The notes: generated from the letters alone by a model not told the origin. Counted from the stretch's first letter, positions 12,201 to 23,915 are shown. The stretch is DNA of 64,000 bases from Edaphochlamys debaryana (GCA_016858145.1 JAEHOE010000034.1:372001-436000), one strand, 5' to 3'. Translations and numbers: made by a program.

Positions 12201-15200
12201 ATCCCGGTCCTACTCCGCTTTCCCTGTCGCCTCCAATCGAGCGAGGATTCAGCCCTTCCCGCTTCCCTACGAGTGGTCGATCTGGGGCTTGGGAAACGGT
12301 TATCGCAGGCCATGCCGGTCCCCAGGGCTGCCTGACCCTGCCGTCCCGGCGGCTCTAAAACCCAGACCCGCCCATCCCGTCCCCCCAGATCAAGCTCCTC
12401 CGGGTGGCGGGGCCGCAGGAGTGCGCGGTGCAGTCCTTCCTGCAGGTGGGGCGGGGAGGGTGCGATGGCGGGATGGGGCCCAGGTGGGCTCATCACCCCC
12501 CCCCTCTCCCTATGCCGCACCGTGTCAAAACACACACGTAACCCCCCCTTCCCCCCTCTTCCCCCTCCTCCCCCCCCCATCAGGCCGCCCTGGAGCCCCC
12601 CTCCTCCGAGGCGGTGGCCGCTGCCGTACGGTCGCTGGTTGCCATTGGGGCGCTGGCGGGGGGGCTGGGCAACGAGCTCACGCCGCTGGGGGTGCACCTG
12701 GCCACTCTGCCAGTGGTGGGTGGGGGCTGATGGTGTGTCACGGTTGGGTTTGGTTAACGGTTGGAGGTTCAGGTGGGTGCCGAGGGGACGGGTGCGGAGT
12801 CCAGCCTGGCGACATCAGGGAGTCCCTTCTGGCCCCCCCCCCTTCCCCTGAACCCCCCCTCCCCCCTCCCCCCCCTGTCAGGACGTGCGGGTGGGCAAGA
12901 TGCTCATCTACGCCGCCATGCTCGGCTGCCTGGACCCCGTGGCGGTCATCGCGGCCGCCATGACGGCGAGGTCGCCCTTCGTCAGCCCGCTGGAGAAGCG
13001 GGCGGAGGCGGACGCGGTCAAGGTGGGGCTGGGTGGTTGCTGGGTGGTTGATTGGGTGGTTGGTGCTTGCCTCAGACGTCCGCAACACCTTCCAAACTGT
13101 ACCCCAACGCGTTCCTTACCCCCATCTCTCCACCCCTCCCCACCCCCGTCCCTCCCCCTCAACCCCCTCCGCCCTCCCTCCCAGGTCTCGGCCTTCGGCG
13201 CCGCCCGCTCCGACGCCCTGGCCGTCCTTGCGGCCTACCGGGGCTGGGAGGCGGCGCGGGGCGTGGGCGGCCGAGCGGGGGAGCGCAAGTACTGCTCCGA
13301 CATGTTCCTCAGCGGCCGGGCCCTGGCGGCGATCATGGAGATGAAGGGGCAGTTCCGGAAATTACTAAGGGAGGCAGGCTTCGTGGGGCGCAGCGGCGGC
13401 TGGCGCTCCGCCGCCGCGGCGGCGGCGAGCGTGCTGCCCGAGGGCGGGCCGGCGGGGCTGGCGGCGGGGGAGGGCGGCGGAGGAGGAGGAGGAGGCGACG
13501 GGGGAGAGGGTGGTGGTGGAGGGGGTGGCGGGAAGCAGGTGGATGCGTGCGACGCACACGCGGGTGAGTTGGGGGCTGGGATGGGTGGGTGGCGGGGTGG
13601 GGGAGCGCAAGGGTTGCACGAGGCAGCCTGGCGATCCTCTGTCAGCCCATGTTCGCCTGCCTTTGTGGCTCTGACCTTCCGTACCTCCGTGTGTGGGTTT
13701 CCTTCTTGCTGTCGCCCCCTGTCAACCCATGTCGTTGTCCCATCGTGTCTGTCTGTCATCATCAAATATCAACCCTGTACACCGCCCCCCCCTCCCTACC
13801 CCCTTCCCTGCCCCCTCCCCCCTCCCTACCCCGTAGACAACATGAAGCTGGTGCGGGCGGTGCTGGTGGCGGGGCTGTACCCCAACGTGGTGCGGGTGGA
13901 GGCGAGCAAGGTGGGCCCGGGCTGGGCCCGATGGGGAGCGGTTGTGGGCCCGGGCTGGGCCTGGCGCGGAGCGGGGGTGGGCCCGGACGGAGCCGCGGTG
14001 GCCCCGGGTGTGGTCGACTTTTGGTGCCGGTGGAAGGAGGAGTGTTCGAGGATGTTTATCCCCCGTAGCCCACTTGCCCCCCCTATTGATTCCCCCTCTT
14101 GCCTCCCCCCCCTCTTGCCTTCCCCCCCCCCCCAGGGCGCCAAGGCCCCCAAGCTCACGGCGCTGCTGCAGAGCCCGGGGGGGCGCCCCGAGGAGCGGTC
14201 GGTGCAGGTGCACCCCTGCTCCGTCAACTTCAACATGCCGCAGTTCGACTCGCCCTGGCTCGTGTGGGTGGCGGGGAGGGGGGGCGGGGAAGGTTTCGGG
14301 GATTGGGGTTTATGGGCGGCTCGGGGAAGGGGGTGCAAGGCACGGGGGGCGCTTCGCTGGCACCAGCTATCACGTGCCACGGTCTGTGTGGAAGGCACTG
14401 CGTGTGGGCGTCGAGCGATCATGTAAATGCTGGGCGCCCGCATGTGAAGGGCTGCTCGCATGAGCCTGGGAGCCGTGGGCGCGGTGATTAGCCGGCCGGC
14501 CTTAGAGACGGAACCGAAAGCCGCGTCGGAGGCCGTAGTTTGTAGCTGGTAATAATGAGGTAGGCTAGAGCTGGTGCGGCCCGTCGGCGGCGCAGAAGGG
14601 CCGCGTGTGTGATCCCGCCATGTTCCCCTTCCTGGCGTCCCCTCCCCTCCCCCCTGTCAGGTACGCTGAGATGGTGGAGTCCTCCGCCATCTACCTCCGG
14701 GACTGCACGGTGTGTATGTGGGGGGGGGGGGGGCGGGAGGGACGGAGGCGGGGGGAAAGGGGAAAGAACTGCGAGCAAAGGGAAGGCAAACACCTGTCCT
14801 CTTCATTCCCTTCGACTCTTATCCCCACCCTCCCCACCCCACCCGGCGCGTTCCCGCTCAGCAACAAACATCCCCACCCTCCCCACCCCACCCCACCCCC
14901 TACCCCCAGATGGTGACCCCCTACCCGCTGCTCCTCTTCGGCGGCCCCATCACAGTGCACCTGGGCTCCGCGGGCAGCGGGGCGGCGGGGGTGGCGGGCA
15001 GCGTGGCGGTGGGGGACTGGATCCGGCTGGGATGCGCGCCCAAGGTGCGGAGGTTGGGTGGCGGATGGGTGGGAAGGGGAGGATATGAGCCTCGCAAAAG
15101 GGAGCCACAGTCTTGGACTGGGGAGCGGGGGACTGCGGATGGCAGCAGGGCAACCCTCAAACCCTTCCCTTGTCACAGTCTTGGAATGCGGGGCGGGGGA

Positions 15201-15963
15201 CGAGGGGGTACTGCTGATGGCAGAGAGGCAACAGCCATGGGCCACTGACGTTGGGCCCCTAACGCCGCCCTTTCCACCCCGCCCTTCCCTAACCGGGATA
15301 AAGGCTGTGGTGGGGGTTGGACTGCCGACCTCCAGTCCTTGGATGGGTCACGGATGTTCTGCTTCCACCCTTTCTGTCGCCCTCGACCGTACCCCTTTCA
15401 CCCCTCCCCACCCCACCCCTCCCTGCCCCTGACCCCAGGTGGGGGTGCTGTTCAAGGAGCTGCGGGGGCAGCTGGACGCCGTGCTGCAGGTGGGGGCCCG
15501 GGGGGCTCGGGAGGGGGCGAGGTTAGAGAGAAGGACGGCCTCCAAGTGGGGAGCCAGCAAACGGGCGACCAGCAAGGCGTTCTCCCCCACGAACCCCTCC
15601 CCCTGACCCCTTTCCGCGTCCCTCCGTCCCTCCCTCCCTCCCTGCCTCCCATCCCGAACCCCACAGGAGAAGATCGAGAAGCCCGCCCTGGACGTGTGGC
15701 AGCGGGGCGGCCCCGTCATCAACACCATCCTGCACCTGCTGGCCACGGAGGAGCTCGGGCCCGCGCAGGGCCCGGCCGGGCCCGGGGGGCCGGGCCCATC
15801 GGGCCCACAGCAGCAGGGCGGCGGAGGAGGAGGGGGAGGGAAAAGTGGAGGCGGGGGCGGTGGAAAGGGTGGAGGCGGGGGCAAGGGCGGCGGAGGGAAG
15901 AGCGGGGGCGGGAGAGGTGGTGGTGGTGGCGGGGGCCGGGGCGGCGGCGGCAAGCGGAGGTGA
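3277..15963 (+). CDS. DExH-box RNA helicase of the DHX29/DHX57 group (1646 aa, 32 exons)
   Basis: Predicted ATP-dependent RNA helicase; DHX29 relatives act on 40S ribosomes during scanning of structured 5' UTRs. Order: Gly-rich N-terminus (17-100), UBA-like segment (290-341), RWD-like region (361-481), low-complexity linker (482-720), helicase core. Seen motifs: GETGCGKTT (754-762), DEVH (855-858), SAT (887-889), QRRGRAGR (1121-1128). Then come winged-helix/ratchet and OB-fold regions (VHPCSVN, then LLFGG) and a Gly/Lys-rich C-terminus. Exons: 3277-3325, 3465-3994, 4575-4694, 4932-5099, 5347-5501, 5730-5787, 6215-6344, 6559-6791, 6981-7704, 8084-8160, 8474-8518, 8710-8805, 9107-9189, 9355-9477, 9661-9759, 9991-10080, 10276-10456, 10647-10754, 10968-11105, 11311-11424, 11724-11795, 11994-12098, 12389-12445, 12584-12715, 12882-13022, 13185-13563, 13837-13910, 14136-14263, 14661-14709, 14910-15044, 15439-15489, 15667-15963. 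All phases join. DEVH rather than DEAH is normal for this group. The core is secure; DHX29 versus DHX57 is not resolved, and the first two exons are the least certain. Confidence 0.9.
3998..4450. repeat. G-rich minisatellite in helicase intron 2
   Basis: The intron between 3994 and 4575 is built largely of imperfect units such as GGGCTTGGG and GGCCTGTGGGG, in two blocks (about 4000-4180 and 4308-4440) separated by non-repeated sequence. The coding strand has many closely spaced G runs and could form G-quadruplexes in the pre-mRNA. Open frames across it (repeats of W-G-L-G) are shadows of the repeat. Confidence 0.7.
8125..8275 (+). repeat. Decayed duplicate of the end of helicase exon 10 inside intron 10
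   Basis: The 3' end of exon 10 and its donor (about 8125-8165) reappear with substitutions at about 8233-8275: GAGCGGGTGGTGGACGT is shared, and the donor side is GTGCGG in the exon but GTAGGG in the copy. The second copy has no useful acceptor and is best read as a partial tandem duplication within the intron. Confidence 0.6.
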
Positions 15964-17216
15964 GCTCTTGGCCTGGGCCGGAGTGGGATGAGGGGTGTGA
16001 GATGCTTTGCAGGGCACGTGAGAAAGAGAGGGCTGGGCCGGGGCCGGAGGGATGGGATTGGGATTGGCTCTGGGTCCAACGACAAATCGAGCGGATGCAT
16101 GGCCCTAGCTGAAATGGGGACGCGTAGCTCGGCCCCTTCTCGTAGCTTCTCGGCATCAAGTCATTTTGCTGAGGCCTGAGTGATGGGGTGCGGATGGTGG
16201 TGCCGGCTGACGTATGGCCAGTGTCCCCAGTGAGCGAAGGCCAAGAGTAGCTAAGGCCAAGAGCCGGATGCAAGAGCCGCATGAGCGGCGAGTGAAGACT
16301 GCAGAGTGTTCTGTGGGGAAGGGGAACTGGGGGACGAGGTTACGCGAAAAGCAGGGCCTGTGGGGGGTTCTGTGGGGGCTGCATGCAGGGCACGTGCCGC
16401 AAGCAGAGCGGCAGCAGGCTTGGGCCTCGAGAAACTCGAGATCAATGGGAGGGTCGTGCGAGGACGACGGCTGACCGAACTGTTACACGTTCTCCGCCTC
16501 TCGATTGCACCTTTCCTCCAATGCCAATTCCGATCAATCCTAGGCCACAGGCCATTAGCCCATTACTGCATGCCTGCTTGCTTGGTTCTGCCCTGCGCTA
16601 GTTCCTCGAGCTCAGTACCTCTGCACCGCATCATCTATTCACCTGCCTACGACACTCCATCGCACCAGCCCCACACCAGATTGCAGCGCCGGCCTCTCAC
16701 CCCCCGCCCCGCCCCTCCACACGACCATAAAGCGGGCAGCCAGCGGCAGCAAACCCTTTCCTTCAGGGGTCAAGCTTAGCGAACCCCACCTCTCGATCCC
16801 CGTGTCACGCATCTGTCTAATGTCCTAGCATCCTAGTATCCTAGTGCAAGCGCTGCGTGCCAAGTCACAAGAGCTCAATCCTCAAGGCAATACTCTTTGT
16901 CCAGTACCCTCCACACCCCTTCCCGTCAAGCTACAAACCTCTTGCTGCTGCTACTACTCTGCATGCCGCGCTGCCATGCCCATTTGCTTCCACTCCCCCG
17001 TACGTGCACTAGAACGGCAGCGAGCGATACCGATACCGATACCTATACCTGCCACGGCGGAGGGCCCAGCTCGCATCGCCCGTCAACGCTTTCCATACCG
17101 ATACCCTACAACCTATACTACCTATCCTGCCCTCCAGTAACCGTTGACCCCAAGCAGACGTTCTCGCTAAGCTAACCCATACTACCCTCTCTAATCTACC
17201 GGTATCCTACCCCCCT
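15964..17216. other. Convergent 3' region between the helicase and the 17217-18582 gene
   Basis: No coding exon was recognised. The stretch probably holds the 3' UTRs of two convergent genes. TTACA at 16483-16487 reads TGTAA on the minus strand and could be the poly(A) signal of the minus-strand gene ending at 17217. From about 17025 to 17110 there are tandem GATACC/TATACC units (a microsatellite). Confidence 0.4.
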
Positions 17217-18582
17217 TCACTTGTGCACGGACGCCGACGCGAACCGCCGCCGCTCCCCCGTGGGCGTGGCCCGGCCGCTGCCGCCCAGGTGCATGCCCCC
17301 CGCGCTGATGGCCCGGCCCCGGCCGCCCCCGCCCCCCGAGGCCCGCTCCTTCTCCACCGCCTCCAGCACACCGTCCAGGAAGTGGTGCAGGAAGTCTAGG
17401 GAAGGGGGGAAGGGGAGAAAAGGGGCGGGAAAGGGCGGGTTGTGGAGGGGAAAAGTGGGGTGGAAGGGGCCCCTCAAGGCAGCACCCCGTCCAGGAAGTG
17501 GTGCAGGAAGTCTAGGGGGGGGGAAGGGGAGAAAAGGGGAAGGAATGGAGGGTGGAAGGGGGGAAGGTCGAGGAAAAGATGGTGTGAGGAAGGGCCGTCC
17601 TGCGCCCGCCTGCACCTCCACAGTCCACACCCATCGCCCTGCTCCGTACGTGCTGCCCAAGCGCTAGGGGGCTCAATCTCCGTCGCCTCTCTGCCCGCCA
17701 CCTGCTCCCAGCGGCCACCTTGTGCGTCTCCGGCCTTCGCATAAGCCCGATCCTCGATCCCCTGCATCCCCATGCGCCTTCGCTCTGTGCGCTTCAGCCC
17801 CATGAACCCACCCCAGGACACTCAGGAGGCATCCCTGGTCACGACCAGCCGGCCCCCACACGCTGCCACGCTTCTGGCCCCCGCATTAGCGGCACACGAC
17901 GGCCCTCCCCTCATCACCCCCGTTCCCCCGGGCCGTTCCCCCCACCGTCCCTGCCCAGCTGCTCCCCAGGTGCACCACCCCCTGTACCCGTTGCCCCGCC
18001 CCAACCTCCGTTTGGAGCACCCCCTCCCCTGCATGCCTTGCCCTGCCCTCATCCCCCCCTCCCCTTACCCCCACCGTTGGTGCAGTCCGGGAAGTCCCGC
18101 ATCATGCGGCCCCCCGCGGAGGGAGGGGCGCGCGGGGGCGCGTCGCGGCGCTCGGCATCGATGGCGGCGTTGACCTCGGTGATCTGGGTCGGGGGGAGCG
18201 GGTGGGGAGAAGGGAAGGGTGAGGAGGGGGAGGGCGTGGAGGGAGGCGGGTTTGGTGGGGGCCGTGGTGAGTTGCAGGGCACGGGGGCCGGGCTCAGGCC
18301 GTCGCCGACTCTGCAGACCCCCGTCGCCTCGGCGAGCCCAAACGACTTCCGCTCGCCGAGCTTCCAACCCGCCCCCTTCACGCGCACCAGTAAGTCCATC
18401 TCCACGATGAAGGGTCCCATATCGCCGCCTGTGCTGCCTCGTAGGCTGGCCATCATTCGGTCCAAGTGCCGGCGGAGGAGTTCGGGATGAGCCCGGAAGT
18501 ATTTCGAGAGCTCGTTTTGCGCCCACTCCTCATCGGTAGCTGGCGCAGTGGGTGTACTGAACAGCGGAGCCGGAGACGACAT
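17217..18582 (-). CDS. Unrecognised small protein (162 aa, 3 exons)
   Basis: Read 5' to 3' on the minus strand, exons are 18582-18388, 18183-18069 and 17395-17217, with matching phases (0, then 1). The protein starts MSSPAPLFSTPTAP, has an amphipathic stretch (EEWAQNELSKYFRAHPELLRRHL), then ITEVNAAIDAERR, DFPDCTN and DFLHHFLDGVLEAVEKE, and ends in a basic Gly/Arg-rich tail. No signal peptide or membrane segment is visible. I do not recognise the family. The 5' half of the last exon exists twice; using the upstream acceptor (exon 17511-17474) instead would end the protein after DFLHHFLDGVLP. The alternative is that only one acceptor is functional. Confidence 0.6.
17371..17518 (-). repeat. 116-bp tandem duplication covering a splice acceptor and exon start
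   Basis: The sequence around the last intron/exon junction occurs twice, offset by exactly 116 bp (CCGTCCAGGAAGTGGTGCAG at 17371 and at 17487). Both copies keep a TAG acceptor and the codons for DFLHHFLDGVL. The upstream copy reads into TGA at 17476-17474, the downstream copy into the long tail. Confidence 0.75.
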
Positions 18583-18954
18583 TATGAGAGAGCTTGTAGC
18601 TCGACGGGGCTGCATCCCCGTAAAACTAGCTCGCAGAGGATGTCTCCTATATGTAGAGCGTCTTGCAGGTGTTAGGAGGTGGCTAGTCTTCGGAGAAGCC
18701 AATGTAGTCAGGCGGAATGTGTCGCCAAACAAACGGGGCTGGCGAGCTGAATGTGATGCCTGAAAGATAGAGGCGGGCTTTGTGTATAGATTCAGGTACC
18801 ATAGTTTGGTTAGTCTGCGTGGGGCAGCAGACGACCTTCGATGCCGACCACGACACGCTGACCCCGCGATACACGCTTCCCACCCCCGCCCGGCCCCGGC
18901 AACGGGGCGCTGGTACTCGCGGGATCGGGACCTCCGCAAGGATGTGTGCACGTG

Positions 18955-18959
18955 TTACA
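18955..18959 (-). terminator. Candidate TGTAA poly(A) signal for the 61-aa gene
   Basis: TTACA on the plus strand reads TGTAA on the minus strand, about 310 bp past the stop codon at 19266. TGTAA is the usual poly(A) signal in volvocine algae. The position is plausible; use is untested. Confidence 0.4.
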
Positions 18960-19265
18960 GTGCGATGCAGCAACTTCCTTGTGCCGCAACAGCAGCTGCA
19001 CTACCGGCGCGGGCACTGAGCAGCCATGTCCGATTCGACTCGATGCCCGCAGCTCGATCAACTTGTGTGGGCAAATAGTCCGCCCCAGACTTCAACATCC
19101 CGTGCATAAAGAATCTCTCTACATCCATCTGCGCTACTTCTCAAAGCTGGTCAGCCGGAGAGCTAGCACAACTGCCTGACCTCCCATCCGTCCTGCTTCA
19201 ACTGCACACGAAGTTCATACCTCGCCTGCGGGCAACCCCCAACCTACAAGTACGCCGTCGAAGCT

Positions 19266-20147
19266 CTACTCATTGCGTTCACCCGTGTTGGTGCCCTCCG
19301 CGGCGTTCTCGGTCTTGCCCGCCATCTCCTGGATGCGGCCGCCGCCCAGGTGGCCGCCCACCTGAGGGGGGTGGGGGGCGGAGGGAAAGCGGGGGGATTG
19401 ACAGGATGAGGTGCGGCGCCCGCACACGTGTGGACCTTCGCAAGCCGTACCGTCCTGACCTCTCCGGCTAGAGCTCCTCACCCCTTCCCTGCCCTACCGT
19501 GACGCGCTGCATGGAGTCTTGGGGGGGGGGGGCCGGGAGGGGGAGGGCGGAGTGGGGGGTGGACACGGGGAGGGGGGGTGGAGAGGTGGGGAGAGGGGGC
19601 AGGGTGGAGGAGTTCCATCTTCACGGCTGACGGGTGACGCGTGGCTAAGTAGGGCTCATAGCTGATGTGTCTCTGCTCTCCCTTTCCGTCGCTTCGCCAC
19701 TCCTGCTCTCCCCGCCCCTCCCCAAAGCCCTGGGTGCGCTATCCTGTCCTCACCGCACTCGTCGAAGTTCTTGCCGTACAGCTTCTGCGGGGCGGGGTGG
19801 AGAGGGGAAATTTGGAGAGGTGAAGGGGTGCAGAGGGAGGTATAAGCCGGACACGTCTGCACGAGCCGTGATGAGGCAGGCGTGCGGACAACAGGGTTGG
19901 CGGGGATAGTGGGGCGGGGGCGAGGGTGGGGCGGGGGCGGGGGCGGGGGCGAGGGGAGGCAGCCGAGCTCGGCAAGGCCTGCACCGCACGCACAAGACCC
20001 GTCGGCCTTCCGGGCCCCCTCCCCACAACCTGCCCCTCCTGCGCTCCGTCCCCTCCGCCTCTTCTTTCTCCTGACCCTCTCCCCCTCTCCCTCCCTCGCC
20101 GCCCTTGCCTGGGCCATGGTGTTGCGCTCCTCCTCGGTGGTCGGCAT
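19266..20147 (-). CDS. Small hydrophilic protein (61 aa, 4 exons)
   Basis: Minus-strand exons are 20147-20109, 19784-19754, 19517-19498 and 19361-19266; all phases join. The first intron would use a GC donor (CAG then GCAAGG); the others have GT. The product begins MPTTEEERNTMAQ, continues KLYGKNFDECDSMQRV, then VGGHLGGGRIQEMAG, and ends in a charged Thr/Asn/Glu tail. It has no hydrophobic segment and many Gly, Glu and Asn residues. The GGHLGG...QEM spacing is loosely like small LEA-type stress proteins, but I would not assign it. It faces the 118-aa gene across about 377 bp. Confidence 0.6.
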
Positions 20148-20524
20148 GGTGGGGGGCTGACTGCTTGCTGTCGAACGGAAGAGGGGCTGGCTTGGCTGTT
20201 TCTCGCGAGCCACCTTGCTGCTGGGTTGCTTAGCTCTGCCTGTGGTGGCGGTGTGTTTGGCTGTGGGGGCGCGGTTTGGGTCTGGCTGGGGCGGTGCCGG
20301 CGGACTCTAGGCGGGGGGCTGCATGGGGCCGTCCGGCAGCGATGGCGGGAGGCCCCAGTCATCGCCCTATTTCCGGCGCCGCGCCCCGCCACGCCGCCCA
20401 GTCACAGCGCTCCCAACGCTCCGCAACACACTCACTCACACAACCGCAAGCAACGCAACAAGGCAGCAGCAGCAGCGCCCCAACACCGACTCCATCCGAC
20501 ACCGTCGACACCGGCGAAAGAAGA
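20148..20524. promoter_or_regulatory. Shared divergent promoter of two small hydrophilic protein genes
   Basis: Only 377 bp separate the two divergent start codons (20147 on minus, 20525 on plus). This space must hold both 5' UTRs and promoters. Short CAACGCAACA-type and CACTCACTCACA repeats lie at about 20410-20460. I see no clear TATA box or named operator. Confidence 0.45.
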
Positions 20525-22014
20525 ATGTCGCAGGCGCAGGAGCCCACCGCCTCGCAGAGCCAGGCCCCCGTCGGCGTGAGTCGGGGCTTGGGCGTGTTCC
20601 ATAGCTCGCTAGCTGCGGCGATCGGGCGCAATGGCGCTGGGGAGAGCAGGCGCGGGAGTCGGGAGCGCGGCTTCGGGCCCGCGGGCTGCCGAGAGCCTCG
20701 ATCGCAGCAGAGGCTGGTGCATTGGGCCTTGTGGTAGTGGCTTGGGGCGCTGGGGCTGCGCAGGAGGCCGTGCTGCGCACAGGCGGCGGCAGCGCGGGGG
20801 CGCGCGCTCCGGCGGGGCACTTTGGACGGCCGCCAGCTCAGCGCCGCGTTCTCCTCTCCGCAGCCGCACCGCGCGCCCTTGCGCTCGCTCCCCGCCTCTG
20901 CCTGCACGTCCTTGGCTGCGTCCTAGCTGCTGCTTCGACAGGCTGAGCAGCAGCAGCACTGCTGCGACGACCGCAAAGCCTCGCTCCTCACGCGCTTACC
21001 TTTGCCCGCCCCCGCTTCCCCCCGCCCCCACCCCCACCCCCGCAGTCCCAGCCCACCGACGCCCCCAAGGTGAGGCACAGGCCGCCGCTTGGGGGGCCAG
21101 CATAGGAGGGTCGGGGCGGGCCGGTGCCTAGTCCCGGGGCTCCGGCCTTCGGTACCCAGTCTTTCAGGGAGCGGCTGCACGCCTTGCCTTCAGACCGCCG
21201 TCGTTCCCCTCCTCGCCTTCACTCCTCTCGCGAGCCCCCTTCCCTTACCCCCCCTTCCCTTACCACCCCTTACCCCCACTCACCCCCACTCACTTACCCC
21301 TTACCCCCACTCCCCCGCCCCTTCCCTCCCCCCCGTCTCCCTCTCCCCCCCCCCCAGGTCCTGGCCGGCGGCAACATGGACCCCACCAACCCCATGTCGG
21401 GCATGGAGAACCCCGAGGCGCAGGGCAAGGCCGAGGACATGGGTGAGCGGGGGCGAGCATAAAGTTTTGGGGCTCACACTGGGGCGCATGAGGCAAGACC
21501 TGGACGTGTCTCTTTGACTCCCTTCCCTCGGTGCCGGACGCCCACACTCCACCCGCTGCTCCAGCGCCACCGACCCCACCGTGCTCCCTTCTGTGCCCCT
21601 GCCCCTCCCCTCCACACCCGCCAGGCACCACCATCCCCAGCCAGGGCCCCCCGCCCGAGGTCTCCAACGAACCTGTCGACGAGACCGCCAGCGGCGGCAC
21701 CGAGACCGCCACCGGCTCCGGCTCCCAGGTGCGAAGGCCCGGCCGTCCTCTCCGGTTGCGTGCTTCACGCCTTCCCCTCACTTCGGCCGTCCCCAGCCGT
21801 CCCCAGCGTCCAGCCTTCTCTTGCTCCTTTCCTCAAGAGTCGAGAGACACGTTGTTGATTTGTGGCGTGGAACTGAGTCCCTGCTATTTATGCCCGCGCT
21901 GGTGCCGCCACGCCCCCGCAGGCCGAGGCTGGCGGCGGCCCCATCACGAGCACCGAGGACAAGCAGTCCGAGGCCGCCCCCGGCTCCCAGGCCCCGCCCG
22001 GCTCTCAGGCATAA
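20525..22014 (+). CDS. Disordered hydrophilic protein (118 aa, 5 exons)
   Basis: Exons are 20525-20575, 21046-21069, 21358-21442, 21625-21728 and 21922-22014, with consistent phases and good GTGNGN donors. The product is rich in Gln, Ser, Pro, Gly, Glu and Thr: it starts MSQAQEPTASQSQAPVG, has GGNMDPTNPMSGMENPEAQG, and ends in repeated PGSQA-like units. It lacks Trp, Tyr, Phe, Cys and any hydrophobic core, so it is probably intrinsically disordered, like many stress-protective proteins. No catalytic or binding motif is visible. A TGTAA lies about 230 bp past the stop. Confidence 0.7.
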
Positions 22015-22244
22015 GCGGCGGCTCTCGTAGTCGCAATGGTGCACAGGTTGATGGTTAGGTGATGTGTGGGGTTGGTAGGCTGCGAAGGCGCGGGCGTGGG
22101 ATCGGGGTCGAAGTGCGGTGGACCCGGTGTGGGTGTCCTGCCGTGCGCTGTACTGCCTGGTCCGCCCGCGACGACGTGCAGCCCTAGTTGACTCTGCATA
22201 CTCTGCCTTTGACGCTGGTGCGTTGTGCTGCTGGCGCAACCTGT

Positions 22245-22249
22245 TGTAA
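22245..22249 (+). terminator. TGTAA poly(A) signal of the 118-aa gene
   Basis: TGTAA occurs about 230 bp after the stop codon, followed by AACCCCC. It is the only match close behind this gene and fits the volvocine consensus. Confidence 0.5.
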
Positions 22250-22402
22250 ACCCCCAGTTGAGCGCATTGGCGGGAAGAGTTGACTCTGTTCCTGCTGACC
22301 GATTAGAAGCTCACAGAGTTGCACCAACGATCTCAGCGTGACAACACTGGCTACATATATTGATCATAGCTCAAAAAGGGTGTAGCAGAAGTCCTTCTTG
22401 AC

Positions 22403-23915
22403 ATGGGCAAGCGCGGAGGACGCAAGCGACGAGCTAGCTCAGACAGCGAAGACGATGAAGAAGATGCGCAGCCCGATAGCAAGACGGGTCGGGCAATTCC
22501 TGTCTCCGGCGGTGACCTCGATGCCGAGCGCGAGGAGTGCATGCGACGCAACCAGCAGCGCCTCATAGAGCTCGGCCTGCTACCAGCTGTGGCGTCGTTA
22601 AAGCAAGCGGTAGCGGGGGATAAGAAGAAGCCCGTGACACGGAAGCCCAAGGCGGACAAGGAGAACGCCGGGGAAGGGGAACAGCCGGCGCTACGCCGTT
22701 CCCTCCGAGCCAAGGGAGTGGAGCCGGAGCTGCCGGTTCAGCTCGAGGTCCTGTTCCGAAGGTGAGGCAGAGCAGTAGTGTCAGTAGCAACTACACGATG
22801 CTAGCCCCTGCTAGCTGCTATTAGGGGGTAAGAGGGGGAGGCGGGCCCAAAAGGGCGAGGACCAGGGCCAGGACCAGCCGACCCGGGAGCTCAGCGGCCG
22901 GACCCGCTATGCAGCACGCCTTGCCGACAGCTGAAGCCCTGACTACGCCCTCCACCTCCCCTCTACCCTCCTGCCTTCCACCCTCCTGCAGTCGAAACAA
23001 CAACGGCGAGGACCGGCCCTACGACGCCCCCGTGCGGCCGCCTCGGCCCCGCTCGATCCCGGCAGCGGGGGCCGACGCAACCAAGTTCGATGCCCACAAC
23101 CTGCACCGGTGGGGCCCGGCGGCTGGGGCGCAGGGGCGCGGACCGTGGGGACGGGGTCCAGGCGCGTCACCCCGGGCCAGCTTCAGCAGGGGCGCGGGGC
23201 TTGGGGGCGTCACCAGCGCCTGCTCCCTACAGGTAGCCCTTGCCGGCTCCAGTCAGACCAACCATCAGGGGCTGTCCGCATCAACAGAAGCACACAGAGT
23301 GCAAGCAAGAGGCTACCAGCGGTCCAGGCCGTACAGCAGATTAAGCAGCAGCCCACTCCACAACGCTGTTCCCCCATACCATCCACACGCACCCTCCTCC
23401 CCGCTGTCCCCCCCCCCCCCCTCCCCCCCCCCCAAGGCTCCGCACCATGAGTGACGAGGCCATGCTCAAGCGCATCCACAAGATCTCCAACACGCTCAAG
23501 CTCATGTCCCTGGTGCAGGTGGGGGGGGAGGGCTGGGGCCGTCAGGGCTGAGGGGGGATGGGAGTCGTGGGGCAGGGCCTGGGAGCGTTCTGTGTTGCGC
23601 CCCAGCCTGGACACCACCCTGTGCAGCAGTGCCCTTGAGGGGGGTGGGCGCTGCTGACGGGGCCGATGGCAGCCCCTTGCGCCCCCTTGGGGCATCGCCC
23701 TTCCCACCTGCCTCTCGCCCCGAGCCCCACCCCTTCCAACTGTGCAACGCCCCCGTCGCCGCAACAGGACCCCGACTCACCAACCCGAACCCCAACCCCA
23801 ACGCCCCTCCCTCCCCCGCACCTCCCCCCTGTGTCAGCTGCTCAAGGACTTTGGGCGGCACGAGCTGGCGGAGGAGGCGCAGGCGGCACTGGACGAGCGG
23901 CTGGCGTGCGTGTGA
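22403..23915 (+). CDS. Unrecognised basic/acidic protein, probably nuclear (211 aa, 4 exons)
   Basis: Exons are 22403-22761, 22992-23108, 23437-23518 and 23838-23915; phases 2, 1 and 0 join exactly. The N-terminus MGKRGGRKRRASSDSEDDEED combines a basic cluster like a nuclear localisation signal with a Ser/Asp/Glu run that looks like a casein-kinase-2 target. A second Lys-rich part (about 95-125: KKKPVTRKPKADKEN) follows. The C-terminal 60 residues look helical (DEAMLKRIHKISNTLKLMSL, then LLKDFGRHELAEEAQAAL). No known domain was recognised. An AT-rich TACATATATTGAT precedes the start by about 50 bp. Confidence 0.7.

Noticed and set aside
13235..13765. Pro-rich minus-strand frame opposite helicase exon 26
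   Set aside because: It mirrors the Gly-rich tract of the sense exon and lacks supporting splice sites.
19266..20147. Firm assignment of the 61-aa protein to a LEA family
   Set aside because: Only a loose GGHLGG...QEM resemblance; key group-1 LEA residues are missing.
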